DNA from: REEB95 sp035632055
Lineage (GTDB): Bacteria > Pseudomonadota > Alphaproteobacteria > ATCC43930 > CGMCC-115725
Direction of reading: 5' to 3'
Assembly (NCBI GenBank): GCA_035632055.1
Contig: DASQHO010000103.1
Location: forward strand, 1-64,000
Length of the DNA stretch: 64,000 nucleotides
The position numbers and the translations under genes were made by a program. Of this stretch, positions 18,647 through 27,050 are shown one piece after another; positions within the stretch are counted from its first letter, which is position 1; every line of letters begins with the position of its first letter. Below the pieces are notes generated by a model that worked only from the letters and a program-made list of their open reading frames with translations, was not told the DNA's origin and did not search any database.

Positions 18647-19435
18647 ATGGAGTTTGCCGTCGGCGGCCAGCAGATTTTCGCCGGCACCGGCGGCCGCGTC
18701 TTCGACACGAATTTGCCGACTGTCGTTCTGCTGCACGGCGCGGGGATGAATCACACGATCTGGGCGCTGCAGGCGCGCGCGCTCGCGCATCACGGCCGCA
18801 ACGTTCTGGCGATGGACTTTCCCGGCCACGGCGGCAGCGCCGGGCCGGCGCTCGAGACCATCGAGGCGTTGACCGACTGGCTGTTGCGCGCGTTGCAGAC
18901 GCTGAACGTCGCGCGCTTCCGCCTTGCCGGACACAGCATGGGCTCGCTGGTGGCGCTCGAAGCTGCGTCGCGCGCCGGCGCGGCCTGCGAGGCGGTGGCG
19001 CTACTCGGATTCGTGCCGGAAATGCGCGTCCACCCCGATCTGCTCGGCGCGGCGCGCAGCGGCGCCCATCTCGCGTCGGAGTTGATCGTCGCCTGGGGCT
19101 TCGACCTCAAGAACCTGACCGGCGGCAACCCAGCACCGGGTATGTTCCTGCCTGACGCGGCGCTGCGCCTGATCGAACATACGCCGGCTGCGAGTCTGGC
19201 CGCCGATCTAGCGGCATGCGACCGTTATGCCGGCGCCGCCGCGGCCGCCGGTGGCGTGCACTGTCCGGTGCTGCTGCTGTCGGGAGTACAAGATCGGATG
19301 ACGCCGGCGGCGAAGGCCGACGGATTCTCTCGACACTTTTCACAAGGACACAGCGTCGTCCTGCCTGGCTGCGGTCACATGCTGATGATCGAGCAGCCGG
19401 TTGCCGTGCTCGATTCGCTACGCACGATCCTCTGA
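18647..19435 (+). CDS. Alpha/beta hydrolase
   Basis: A 262-residue alpha/beta-hydrolase. The oxyanion segment LLHGAGMNHTIW, the nucleophile elbow GHSMGS (Ser near residue 100), an Asp in SGVQDRMTP and a His in GCGHMLMIEQP make a complete catalytic triad. The ATG follows directly on the stop codon of metY with no gap, so translation is probably coupled. Homoserine acetyltransferases share this fold, but the protein is shorter and no MetX motif is clear, so its substrate is unknown. Confidence 0.88.
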   Translation: MEFAVGGQQIFAGTGGRVFDTNLPTVVLLHGAGMNHTIWALQARALAHHGRNVLAMDFPGHGGSAGPALETIEALTDWLLRALQTLNVARFRLAGHSMGSLVALEAASRAGAACEAVALLGFVPEMRVHPDLLGAARSGAHLASELIVAWGFDLKNLTGGNPAPGMFLPDAALRLIEHTPAASLAADLAACDRYAGAAAAAGGVHCPVLLLSGVQDRMTPAAKADGFSRHFSQGHSVVLPGCGHMLMIEQPVAVLDSLRTIL

Positions 19436-19524
19436 CGCGACTCGCGGCGCGCGTTGACGCGCCCGAAGGGATAAGCGACCCTCCGGCGCGCGCGGGAGAA
19501 CTTTTTTTGGAGACGTCGGGCGCG

Positions 19525-22500
19525 ATGCGACGCTGGCTATCTGGGCCGGTGCTGGCCGTTGGTTGGATCGTGCTATGCGCGCTGTTCATCCAGTTCTTTG
19601 CCGGTTGGCGAACGGTGTTGGTATTGCCGCCGCTGTCGCTGGCGGCGATCGTCATCTGGGTCGTGCTGCCGGCGTTGCTCATCTGGGGCGCGACGGTGGT
19701 GCGCAGCCGCGCCGCCGAATTCGCCACAGTTTCGGCGCGGCTCGCCGATCAACTCGACCGGCTCTATTCACCGTCGGAGGAACGCGACCGCCGCGCGCAT
19801 GAGGCACTCAATGCCTTGCGGCGCCAAGCCGAAGACCTGGCCGGTGCCGTCGACCAGACCGTGCAACGGATCGAAAGCGCGGCCGACAATCTCGGCGCAC
19901 GCCTCAACGATTCAATGCGCACCGTCAACGCCGCGATGGAGCGTGCCGAATATGCGCGCAGCGATCTCGACCAAGCGGTGGGGCCGATCGGCCGCCTGGT
20001 GGAAACTCTCTCGGCCGAGGCGGCGGCGCTCGAACGTGCGGTCAGCCGCGACCTCGACGATGTCGCCAAGCGCCTGGCGGCGCACGTCGAAGATGTCGAG
20101 CAAGCGGTCGAACGCGCCGTCGAGACCGGCGGCAAGCGCGCGGAGGCGCGCGGCGCCGAAATCGAACGCAACCTTACCCAGGCACTGGAACGCGTCGGCA
20201 GCAATGCGACGTCCGAATTCGAGCGCGCCACCGAACGGCTGACGCGCGACGCGACACTGGCCGCCGGCCGCATCGTCAACGAGGCCGACGCCGTTCGCAT
20301 GGCGCTCGGCCGCGGCACCGACGACGCCGTAGCGCGCTTTAACGCGGAAGCGAATGCGATCGGTGGCCGACTCGACGATGCCGCGCGCAACCTCGACGCT
20401 GCATCTGAGCGCATTGCCAACCAAACCACCGCGGCCGTGGCGCCCGCCGCCGCCGCGCTCGACCGTGCCGAAAGCGTCGCCGACAAACTGCGTGCCGCCG
20501 CCGAACACTTGTCGCGCCAATCGGCCGAAGCGACCAAAGACGCCGAAGCCGCCGGCGACGCGCTGATTCGGCGCGTCCAGGCGCTGAACGAGAGCGCCGA
20601 CCAGGCCCTGTTGCGCCTGAAAGAAGTCGGCGCGAGCTTCGCGCGGGAAACCGAGGCGCTGGACACCGCCGCGCGCCAGGGCGGCGCGCGCGTTGACGAA
20701 ATGGCGGAATTGGTGCGGCAGCGCACGCAGGAGCTGGCGGCGCATAATGCGCGGGCGATCGCTGACATGCTTGCCGCCGGCGAGGCGTTGCAGGCGCGCG
20801 GCGCCGAAGCGAGCAGCGCCGCCGAGACCGGCACCCGGGGCATCCGTGGCGCCATCGTCGCGCTCGAGGCCGGCAGCGCCAGCCTGAGCGCGCGGGTCAA
20901 TGAGATCGAGCTGGCCGCCGAGCATGCCAAGACCGGATTGGCGCGCGCCGGCAGCGGCTTCGACGACGAGGCACGGCGTCTCGCGGCGGCGATCGGCGAA
21001 AGCACGGTACGCTTCAACCAGGGCGGCGACGCACTCCGCCAGCAGGCCGAAGGCATGCGCCTGGCGACCGACGAGATCGAACGGCGCGTCGCTGTGTTGG
21101 GCGAGACGTTCGGACGCGAACTCGACCGTTTCACTCGCACGCGCGAGGCGATTGGCGCCGAGGTCGGGCAGATCCAAGCCAAGCTGCAACAACAAACCGA
21201 AGACCTCGCGCACGCGACCGAGTTGGCGATGCGCAACGCGCATGGCGCCGGCCAGGCTTTCGAGAGCAACGCCGAACGGCTGCGCGACGCGGTGTCGGCG
21301 ATCGGCGCGCAAGCGGACACGGTCGGCGGTGTGCTGGCCCGTCATCTCGCCGAGTTCAAGATCGGTGCCGAGGGCCTGGCCGATCTCGGCGGCCGGTTCG
21401 AGAACGCGCTGCGTATCGGCGTCGGCGAACTGACCCAGGCGAGCGACCGCGCCGTCGGCCGTGCCGAGGAAGTCGGCCAAATATTCGCCGAACAGGGGCG
21501 CGTCCTCGGCCAGGTGAGCGAGCTGGCGCTGCAGCATCTGGCGGCAAGCGGCGACGCGCTGCGCAGCCGGGCCAAGGAAATATCCGACGCGGTCGGCGAC
21601 ACCGAGGCGCAGATCGACACGCTGGGCGCACGTTTCAGTGAACGCAGCCTGATGGTGGTCGCGGCCGGCGACGAGGCGCGCGTCAAGCTCGAAGAGGTCA
21701 GCAACCTATTCGGCCAGCAGGTGCAACAGCTGGCCATTGCCATCGAGCGCACGGTGACGCGCGTCGAGGCGGCCCGGAACGTTCTCAACGAGCACTTCGC
21801 GTCGATCGGCGGCGCGACCGACACCGTGGCGCAGCGGCTGCAGGAAATGGGTGCGATCGCAGAATCGCAGCTCGCCGGCCTCGCGGCGACCGGCACGGCG
21901 ATGACCGAACAGGGCGACAAGGCGGCCGAAACCATGCGCCGCCAGCTGCGCGACCTTAACGGCGCGCTCGACGCCACCACCAAGCGGCTCGAAAGCGTGC
22001 GCGCCGCGCTGTCCGACCATGCGGCGCAGCTCAACGGCGCGACCGACCTCGCGGTCGAGAAGTTGCGCGACGTGATCTCGGGCTACGACAAGCAATCGGC
22101 GACGCTTGTGGCCGCCGCCGAACACATCAACCACACCGCCAGCGAGGCGGCGGCGTTGTTCGGTGAACAGACCAACACGATGCTCAAGGTAGCCGACGAG
22201 GCCACCAGCCTCGCCAAGCGGGCACAAGATCAGTCGCTCGCCAATCAGCAGGAAACTTTTTTGCGCGGTGCGACCTATATGATCGAGGCGCTTCAGTCGC
22301 TGTCGGTCGAGGTCACCAAGGCGCTCGACCAGCCGGTGCCGGAGGCGATCTGGCGCCGCTTCCATGCCGGCGAACGCAGCGTCTTCATCCGCCACCTGCT
22401 GCAGGCGCAAGAGCGCCAGGCGATGGTTACGATCAAGAAGAAATTCGAAGACGACCTGGTCTTCCGCAGCCACGCCCAGAGCTATCTCGACCAGTTCGAG

Positions 22501-22623
22501 AACCTGCTGGCGCAGGCGCGCGCCTGCGACCATCTCGATGTGCTCGGCACGACCTTCGTCACCGCCGACGTCGGCAAGCTCTATCTCATTCTCGCCAACG
22601 CCGTCGGCCGGCTGAAGGCCTAA
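19525..22623 (+). CDS. Giant membrane-anchored coiled-coil protein
   Basis: A 1032-residue protein of unknown function. The start is the ATG at 19525, as the upstream in-frame part lies within the hydrolase gene. Two hydrophobic helices (about residues 8-25 and 32-55) anchor it in the membrane. From about residue 60 to 930 it is almost wholly Ala/Glu/Arg-rich helix with heptad character and many AAERLG- or RADEVG-like repeats, resembling apolipoprotein A/E-type coils. A different, more conserved-looking domain of about 95 residues ends the chain (HAGERSVFIRHLLQAQERQA to AVGRLKA). Related proteins in alphaproteobacteria are annotated as kinesin-like or chemotaxis-like without evidence. Confidence 0.85.
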   Translation: MRRWLSGPVLAVGWIVLCALFIQFFAGWRTVLVLPPLSLAAIVIWVVLPALLIWGATVVRSRAAEFATVSARLADQLDRLYSPSEERDRRAHEALNALRRQAEDLAGAVDQTVQRIESAADNLGARLNDSMRTVNAAMERAEYARSDLDQAVGPIGRLVETLSAEAAALERAVSRDLDDVAKRLAAHVEDVEQAVERAVETGGKRAEARGAEIERNLTQALERVGSNATSEFERATERLTRDATLAAGRIVNEADAVRMALGRGTDDAVARFNAEANAIGGRLDDAARNLDAASERIANQTTAAVAPAAAALDRAESVADKLRAAAEHLSRQSAEATKDAEAAGDALIRRVQALNESADQALLRLKEVGASFARETEALDTAARQGGARVDEMAELVRQRTQELAAHNARAIADMLAAGEALQARGAEASSAAETGTRGIRGAIVALEAGSASLSARVNEIELAAEHAKTGLARAGSGFDDEARRLAAAIGESTVRFNQGGDALRQQAEGMRLATDEIERRVAVLGETFGRELDRFTRTREAIGAEVGQIQAKLQQQTEDLAHATELAMRNAHGAGQAFESNAERLRDAVSAIGAQADTVGGVLARHLAEFKIGAEGLADLGGRFENALRIGVGELTQASDRAVGRAEEVGQIFAEQGRVLGQVSELALQHLAASGDALRSRAKEISDAVGDTEAQIDTLGARFSERSLMVVAAGDEARVKLEEVSNLFGQQVQQLAIAIERTVTRVEAARNVLNEHFASIGGATDTVAQRLQEMGAIAESQLAGLAATGTAMTEQGDKAAETMRRQLRDLNGALDATTKRLESVRAALSDHAAQLNGATDLAVEKLRDVISGYDKQSATLVAAAEHINHTASEAAALFGEQTNTMLKVADEATSLAKRAQDQSLANQQETFLRGATYMIEALQSLSVEVTKALDQPVPEAIWRRFHAGERSVFIRHLLQAQERQAMVTIKKKFEDDLVFRSHAQSYLDQFENLLAQARACDHLDVLGTTFVTADVGKLYLILANAVGRLKA

Positions 22624-22636
22624 GCGGAAACGGAAA

Positions 22637-22662
22637 AGGGCGGTCCCGTTGGGGACCGCCCT
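22637..22662 (+). terminator. Hairpin terminator between convergent genes
   Basis: AGGGCGGTCCC and GGGACCGCCCT form a perfect 11-base stem around a GTTG loop, 14 bases after the stop of the coiled-coil gene and 23 bases from the hsp20 stop. The plus-strand tail CTGTCGTT is only modestly T-rich. It can serve both directions. Confidence 0.75.
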
Positions 22663-22685
22663 CTGTCGTTACAAGCCTGCGCGCG

Positions 22686-23138
22686 TCAGGCCGCCTTTTG
22701 GTCGATCACCTTCGGGCCACTGCCCTTGGCGATCTCGATCTTGCGCGGCTTCTTCTCTTCCGGCACTTCGCGCACGAGGTCGACGTGCAACAGGCCGTTG
22801 TCGAGGCTCGCACCCGCCACCTTGATGTGGTCGGCGAGCTGGAAGCGGCGCTCGAACGAGCGGCTGGCGATGCCACGGTGGAGATAGCTGGTGCTGGTCT
22901 CGTCCTTTTTGGATTTGCCGCTCACCAGGAGCTCATTCTCCTTGATGGTGACATCGAGTTCGTCGGACGCGAAGCCCGCGACCGCCACGGTCAGGCGATA
23001 GGCGTTCTCGCCGGTGCTCTCGATGTTATACGGCGGGTAGCTCGAGCCGTCGAAACGGGTCGCCGTATCGGCCAGCCGCAGCAAGCGGTCGAAGCCGATG
23101 GTCGAACGAAACAAGGGAGCGAAATCGAACGTATCCAT
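22686..23138 (-). CDS. Small heat shock protein Hsp20 (IbpA-like)
   Basis: A 150-residue alpha-crystallin-type chaperone that holds unfolding proteins during heat stress. It begins MDTFDFAPLFRSTIGFDRL, as IbpA-like proteins do. The crystallin core holds YRLTVAVAGFASDELDV, SYLHRGIASRSFERRFQLAD and the ASLDNGLLHVDL strand ending in the conserved Leu-rich loop. The C-terminal part has the IEIAKG segment. A GGAGG site lies 9 bases before the ATG at 23138, inside a hairpin resembling a ROSE thermometer, so translation is probably induced by heat. Confidence 0.95.
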   Translation of the reverse strand: MDTFDFAPLFRSTIGFDRLLRLADTATRFDGSSYPPYNIESTGENAYRLTVAVAGFASDELDVTIKENELLVSGKSKKDETSTSYLHRGIASRSFERRFQLADHIKVAGASLDNGLLHVDLVREVPEEKKPRKIEIAKGSGPKVIDQKAA

Positions 23139-23197
23139 GATCCACAACCTCCATTGAGCAAAGTGGGTTTTGCGCACCCGCCGAAATGGCCGGGCGC
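23139..23197 (-). promoter_or_regulatory. Probable ROSE-type RNA thermometer of hsp20
   Basis: Reading the minus strand, the 25 bases at 23166-23142 fold as CCAC/GUGG, then U-U and G-G mismatches, then CUC/GAG closed by an AAUG loop. The Shine-Dalgarno GGAGG (23152-23148) lies in the loop and 3' arm, opposite a UUUGCUC stretch. This matches the last hairpin of ROSE elements, where a U-rich UYGCU strand with G-G and U-U non-canonical pairs masks the ribosome site. A second hairpin (23197-23172) with GCGC/GCGC, CC/GG and GCC/GGC stems lies just upstream, as in multi-hairpin ROSE leaders. Confidence 0.72.
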
Positions 23198-23276
23198 TCA
23201 GCATCCGGACCCGCGAAGGCTCCGGACGAAAGCTCAGATGGGATCGGGATTGCGCCCCGTCAAGGGCCGCGGCAGA

Positions 23277-23504
23277 CTACTTTTTGACGCCTAGGCCCTT
23301 GAAACGCTTGTTAAATCGGGCGAGCTGGCCACCCGTATCAAGGAGCTTCTGCTGGCCACCGGTCCACGCCGGATGCGAGCGCGAATCAATTTCCAGGTGG
23401 AGCGTGTCGCCCGCCTTGCCGTAGGTCGACCGGGTCTTGTAGGTCGTACCATCGGTCATGACGACCGTGATCTCGTGGTAATCCGGGTGGATGCCGTCTT
23501 TCAT
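23277..23504 (-). CDS. rpmE: 50S ribosomal protein L31, zinc-free form
   Basis: A 75-residue L31, starting MKDGIHPDYHEITVVMTDG and ending KRFKGLGVKK. The stretch DSRSHPAWTGGQQKLLDTGGQ is the family signature. The four Cys residues that bind zinc in the Cys-plus form are absent, so this is the zinc-independent type. L31 bridges the subunits on the ribosome. The Cys-minus form is often linked to zinc limitation in bacteria with two copies, but it can also be the only copy. Confidence 0.95.
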   Translation of the reverse strand: MKDGIHPDYHEITVVMTDGTTYKTRSTYGKAGDTLHLEIDSRSHPAWTGGQQKLLDTGGQLARFNKRFKGLGVKK

Positions 23505-23623
23505 GGGTGCCGCTCCAGGGAGGCGCGCTTTATAGCGGCCACGCCCGAATCATGCAACCGCCGCGCAGTTAACGTCCGGCGTAGCGCGATGGCCGGGCTC
23601 CGGCCTTCTCGTGCGAGGCTGGC

Positions 23624-24631
23624 TTAACGTTCCGTCAGTTTGAGCTCGATGCGCCGGTTCTGGGCGTAGTCCGCATCGGTATTGCCCGCGGCAATCGGCG
23701 TGTACTGGCCGAACCCCGCCGCCACCAGGCGATTGGGCGGAATGCCCTGGGTGATCAGGAAGCGCACCACCGACTGGGCGCGCGCCGACGACAACTCCCA
23801 GTTCGACGGGAATTCCGCCGTATGGATGGGCCGCGCGTCGGTATGGCCGTCGATCTCAAGCACCCAGTCGATTGTGTTCGGGATCTCGCTCGACAGCTGC
23901 TTCAGCGCCTGCGCCACCGAAGTGAGCTGGGTCTGCGCGGCCGGCGTCAGCTCGGCGCTGGCGGTGTCGAACAACACGTCGGACTGGAAGACGAAGCGAT
24001 CGCCAACGATGCGGATGTCTTGGCGGTTGGCCAGGATCGCGCGCAAGCGGCCGAAGAATTCCGACCGGTACTTTGCGAGTTCGGCGACCTTGGTGGCGAG
24101 CGCCTGGTTCAGGCGATTGCCGAGATCGGTGATCTGCGCCTGCTGCTGCTTATTCTTGGTCTCCGATACATCGAGCGCGGCAGCGATCTGCGCCAATTGC
24201 TGGCGCAGCGCCAACAGCTGTTGATTGAGCTGGTCGACGGTGGTCTGGGCCTTGCCGAGATCCTGAGTCTTCTCCACCAATTGCTGCTGCGTTCCGCTCA
24301 GCTGCGTGCCGAGCTGACCAATTTTGGCTTCGGCCGCGTTCTTTGCTGTTGTCGTCGATTGCAACTCGGCGCCAAGCTTCGACAAGTTGAGCTGCAGCGT
24401 CGCGTTGTCGCTCTTTTGCAGCGAGAGCATGTCGCTGAGCTCGTTCACCTGCCGGGTCAGCTGCGCCAACGCGGCATCGCGGTTCGACAGCGCGCCGGTG
24501 AGATAGAATTGGCCGGCGGTGAACACCAGCAGCACGAAGATGATCACCATCACGAGCTGCGTCAGTGCGTCGACGAAGCCCGGCCAGATGTTGATCGTCG
24601 ACCGGCGCTGGCGGCGGGAATAGAGCGACAT
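23624..24631 (-). CDS. MotB/OmpA-like peptidoglycan-binding protein
   Basis: A 335-residue envelope protein. One N-terminal helix (about 19-42) carries an Asp at its start (FVDALTQLVMVIIF, Asp21), in the position of the proton-binding Asp of MotB/ExbD-type stators. Residues about 50-185 form a Gln-rich coiled coil. Residues about 205-335 form an OmpA_C domain with DGHTDARP and ELSSARAQSVVRFLI, which bind peptidoglycan. The gene lies 6 bases downstream of the MotA-like gene, making a stator-like pair. It is probably not the flagellar MotB, since no flagellar genes are near. Confidence 0.9.
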   Translation of the reverse strand: MSLYSRRQRRSTINIWPGFVDALTQLVMVIIFVLLVFTAGQFYLTGALSNRDAALAQLTRQVNELSDMLSLQKSDNATLQLNLSKLGAELQSTTTAKNAAEAKIGQLGTQLSGTQQQLVEKTQDLGKAQTTVDQLNQQLLALRQQLAQIAAALDVSETKNKQQQAQITDLGNRLNQALATKVAELAKYRSEFFGRLRAILANRQDIRIVGDRFVFQSDVLFDTASAELTPAAQTQLTSVAQALKQLSSEIPNTIDWVLEIDGHTDARPIHTAEFPSNWELSSARAQSVVRFLITQGIPPNRLVAAGFGQYTPIAAGNTDADYAQNRRIELKLTER

Positions 24632-24637
24632 GCCGAT

Positions 24638-25777
24638 CTAGCGCGTGCGCTCGGGTTCCGGGCGGAGCGCCGCAATGGTGCGCGCCACCAGCCGCAGCTC
24701 GTTGCGGATCTCCTGCACCGCCTCGCCGCGGCCCTGTGAAACGTCCTCGGTGAGCCGGGCGAGATGCACCTCGATGGCGCGGAGATGGGCACGGCTTTCA
24801 TCGCTGATCGCGCCAGCGGACCCGCTGCCATCCGCCAAGCGTGTCAATACCGGCTTCATTTCGAGTTGCTGCTCGGCGAGCTTGAGCATCAGGCCTTGCT
24901 CGGCGCGCATCTGGTCGGTCAACGCGGCGAGGCGCTCGGTTAGGTTTATAATATTGGCATTGGCGGAGATGCGGCTTTCCTCGCCGCGGCTCAGCACGCG
25001 TTGCAGATTGTCGAGCGTGTCGGCCGTCTGCTCGAGCAGCGCTTGGATATAGGCCGGCGCCGAACCTTCGCCGGCAGCGAACGCGGCGGGCGCGACATCG
25101 AGCCGCGTTTGCGCGGTCAGCCATTCCTCGAGCTCGTTGAAGAATCGGTTCTGCGCCAGACCGGCCTGAAGGTCGAGGAAGCCGAGCACCAGCGAACCGG
25201 CCAGACCGAACAGCGAGGCGCTGAATGCGGTGCTCATGCCGCCGAGCGGCGTCCCGAGCCGAGCCTTGAGATCGGCGAAGGCGCGCACCGGATCAGCGGC
25301 GCCGGCCGACAGGCCGCCGATCACGCCCTTGACCGATTGCACGGTCTCCAGCAAACCATAGAAGGTTCCGAGCAGGCCTAAAAATATAAGTAATCCAATA
25401 AGATAGCGCGAAGTCTCGCGGGTTTCGTCGAGCCGCGATCCGATGCTGTCGAGCAGCGTGCGCAACGCCGTCGCTGACAGTGCCAGACGGCCGCGGCCTT
25501 CACCGATCATGCGTGCCAACGCGCCGAGCAGACGGCTCGGCTTGCCTGTCGGCTGGCCGCGCGAGGCACGTGCCAACCAGCGCGCGTTGCCCGAGAGTTG
25601 GACGACCTGGTGGAAGATATAGATCACGCCGGCGACCAGGATGCCAACGATCACCCCGTTCACCACCGGATTGCCCATGAAATAGGGGTAGAGCGCAGGC
25701 GACAGCATGCCGGCGATGAGCGCAATGACGATGACGAAAATCGTCATGCGCGTCAGATAGCGGGAAGGATGACTCAC
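24638..25777 (-). CDS. MotA/TolQ/ExbB-like proton channel protein
   Basis: A 379-residue membrane protein starting at a GTG. Four hydrophobic segments are seen (about 10-30, 35-58, 140-165 and 190-215). The last two resemble the MotA/TolQ/ExbB channel core (LLGTFYGLLETVQSV, GMSTAFSASLFGLAGSLVLGFLDL). A C-terminal cytoplasmic coiled coil of about 140 residues follows (RGEESRISANANIINLTERL...). With the MotB-like protein it should form a proton-driven complex in the inner membrane that reaches the cell wall. The role is unknown. Confidence 0.88.
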   Translation of the reverse strand: MSHPSRYLTRMTIFVIVIALIAGMLSPALYPYFMGNPVVNGVIVGILVAGVIYIFHQVVQLSGNARWLARASRGQPTGKPSRLLGALARMIGEGRGRLALSATALRTLLDSIGSRLDETRETSRYLIGLLIFLGLLGTFYGLLETVQSVKGVIGGLSAGAADPVRAFADLKARLGTPLGGMSTAFSASLFGLAGSLVLGFLDLQAGLAQNRFFNELEEWLTAQTRLDVAPAAFAAGEGSAPAYIQALLEQTADTLDNLQRVLSRGEESRISANANIINLTERLAALTDQMRAEQGLMLKLAEQQLEMKPVLTRLADGSGSAGAISDESRAHLRAIEVHLARLTEDVSQGRGEAVQEIRNELRLVARTIAALRPEPERTR

Positions 25778-25824
25778 GGGGGCCTGCCTTCTGCGGAAGG
25801 GGGGTTGAAACGAACGCGGACGGC

Positions 25825-26886
25825 CTAGCGGCCGGCCGTCACCAAATCGACGCGGTCGGCGGACCCCCCGTCCGTCACCCGATTGCCCAGCGCGCGCACA
25901 TCGATCTGTGTGCTCGCCACCCCATGCTGGATCAGATAAGCGCGGACCGCGACTGCCCGCGCCAGAGAAACTCGTCGCGCCTCGATTGCCTGGTCGGCGT
26001 CACCGCTGGCATAGGCAACAAGCGCGATGCGATCGTTGGATGCCATCTTGAGCTTCTGCGCCAGGGCGTCCAGCACGTGCGAAGCGTCACCTTGCAGCTG
26101 TGTAGCGCCTGGTGCGAAACGGATCGCCCGGTTGTCCGACTGCGGCGCATTGCGCGGCGCGACCGGCTCGGTTGGCGACCGCGTCGCGGCCAAGGCGACG
26201 CCGCCGATCGGCAACAGCGACGACAGCTCGTTTAAATCGCTGCGGGTCTCAGGCACGGACGGCGCGGTGGCGACACGTGGCGGCGAAGGCGCGAAAGGTG
26301 TCGGCAATGGCGCCGGCCGGTTCGCGGCAGGCGACAGGGCCGCGGTCTGCTGCGACGCGCTGCGGATAGGCGGCGGCGCCACCGGCGTTTCCGGCTGCAC
26401 CACAGCCGGCGCTGCCGCCGCGACCGTTGCCGTTCCCGGACGGCGCAGTACGACGCGTGCACCGCTGGCCTGATTAAGCGCGGCCAGGGCGCCATAATCG
26501 ATGGTCACGCTTCCAATCTGCACGATGTGCGCGGTCCGCTGAACCGGTCGCGCCTGGGCGACGGAGCGTGCCGGATGGTGGACAACCTGCTGCGCCACGA
26601 CGCGCGCATGATGCTGCGTCCTATGGCCGAGCGCGACATGCTGCGCACCAGGCTGTGCCGGCACATGCACTACGAAGCGATTGTCGGGCACGCGCGGCGC
26701 CGGACCCAAGCGGTCGAGAACGCCGTAATCGACCGTTACGCTCGAGCCGGAATCTGAATAGGTGTAAGGCGACTGCGCGTGCGCCGGCGCGATTGCCGCG
26801 CTGCCAACGGACAACGCGAACACGCCGACCGCGGCCGTCACTAGTTGCCGCGTCGCGCGATGGGTCGTACGTGCCGTTGATGGCAT
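25825..26886 (-). CDS. OmpA-family protein with Pro/Ala-rich linker
   Basis: A 353-residue exported protein. A Sec signal peptide occupies about residues 1-37, ending AHAQ. Two similar short units follow, VTVDYGVLDRLG and VTIDYGALAALN. A Pro/Ala-rich linker of about 110 residues precedes a divergent OmpA_C domain (about 240-353; IRFAPGATQLQ, LVAYASGDADQ, RVSLARAVAVRAYL). It lies 47 bases upstream of the MotA-like gene on the same strand, so the three genes probably act together at the envelope. The OmpA_C Asp and Arg positions look partly kept. Confidence 0.85.
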   Translation of the reverse strand: MPSTARTTHRATRQLVTAAVGVFALSVGSAAIAPAHAQSPYTYSDSGSSVTVDYGVLDRLGPAPRVPDNRFVVHVPAQPGAQHVALGHRTQHHARVVAQQVVHHPARSVAQARPVQRTAHIVQIGSVTIDYGALAALNQASGARVVLRRPGTATVAAAAPAVVQPETPVAPPPIRSASQQTAALSPAANRPAPLPTPFAPSPPRVATAPSVPETRSDLNELSSLLPIGGVALAATRSPTEPVAPRNAPQSDNRAIRFAPGATQLQGDASHVLDALAQKLKMASNDRIALVAYASGDADQAIEARRVSLARAVAVRAYLIQHGVASTQIDVRALGNRVTDGGSADRVDLVTAGR

Positions 26887-27050
26887 CGCCGGGCTACCCC
26901 TCCGTCCCCTTCGTCCTTAATTAAAAGTTTATCGCAACTGGTGCTTTGCCGCCACTGCCTCTTAAAACGGAGTCGGCCACGGGCTGTTTCAGCCTTGGCG
27001 GTATCGTGTCCGGTGCGTTCGGGCGTACGCATACGTACCCGGCGATTTTC

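Noticed and set aside
19764..21537. Two long minus-strand frames over the coiled-coil gene
   Set aside because: They arise from the repeated GC-rich codons of the coiled-coil gene; both are Ser/Ala/Arg- or Gly/Arg-rich without family similarity.
23624..25777. Zorya-type anti-phage defence (ZorA/ZorB-like pair)
   Set aside because: The MotA-like and MotB-like domains match in outline, but no zorC, zorD or zorE gene follows. The neighbours (OmpA-like, suhB, rpmE) are housekeeping, and the MotA-like tail is much shorter than that of ZorA.
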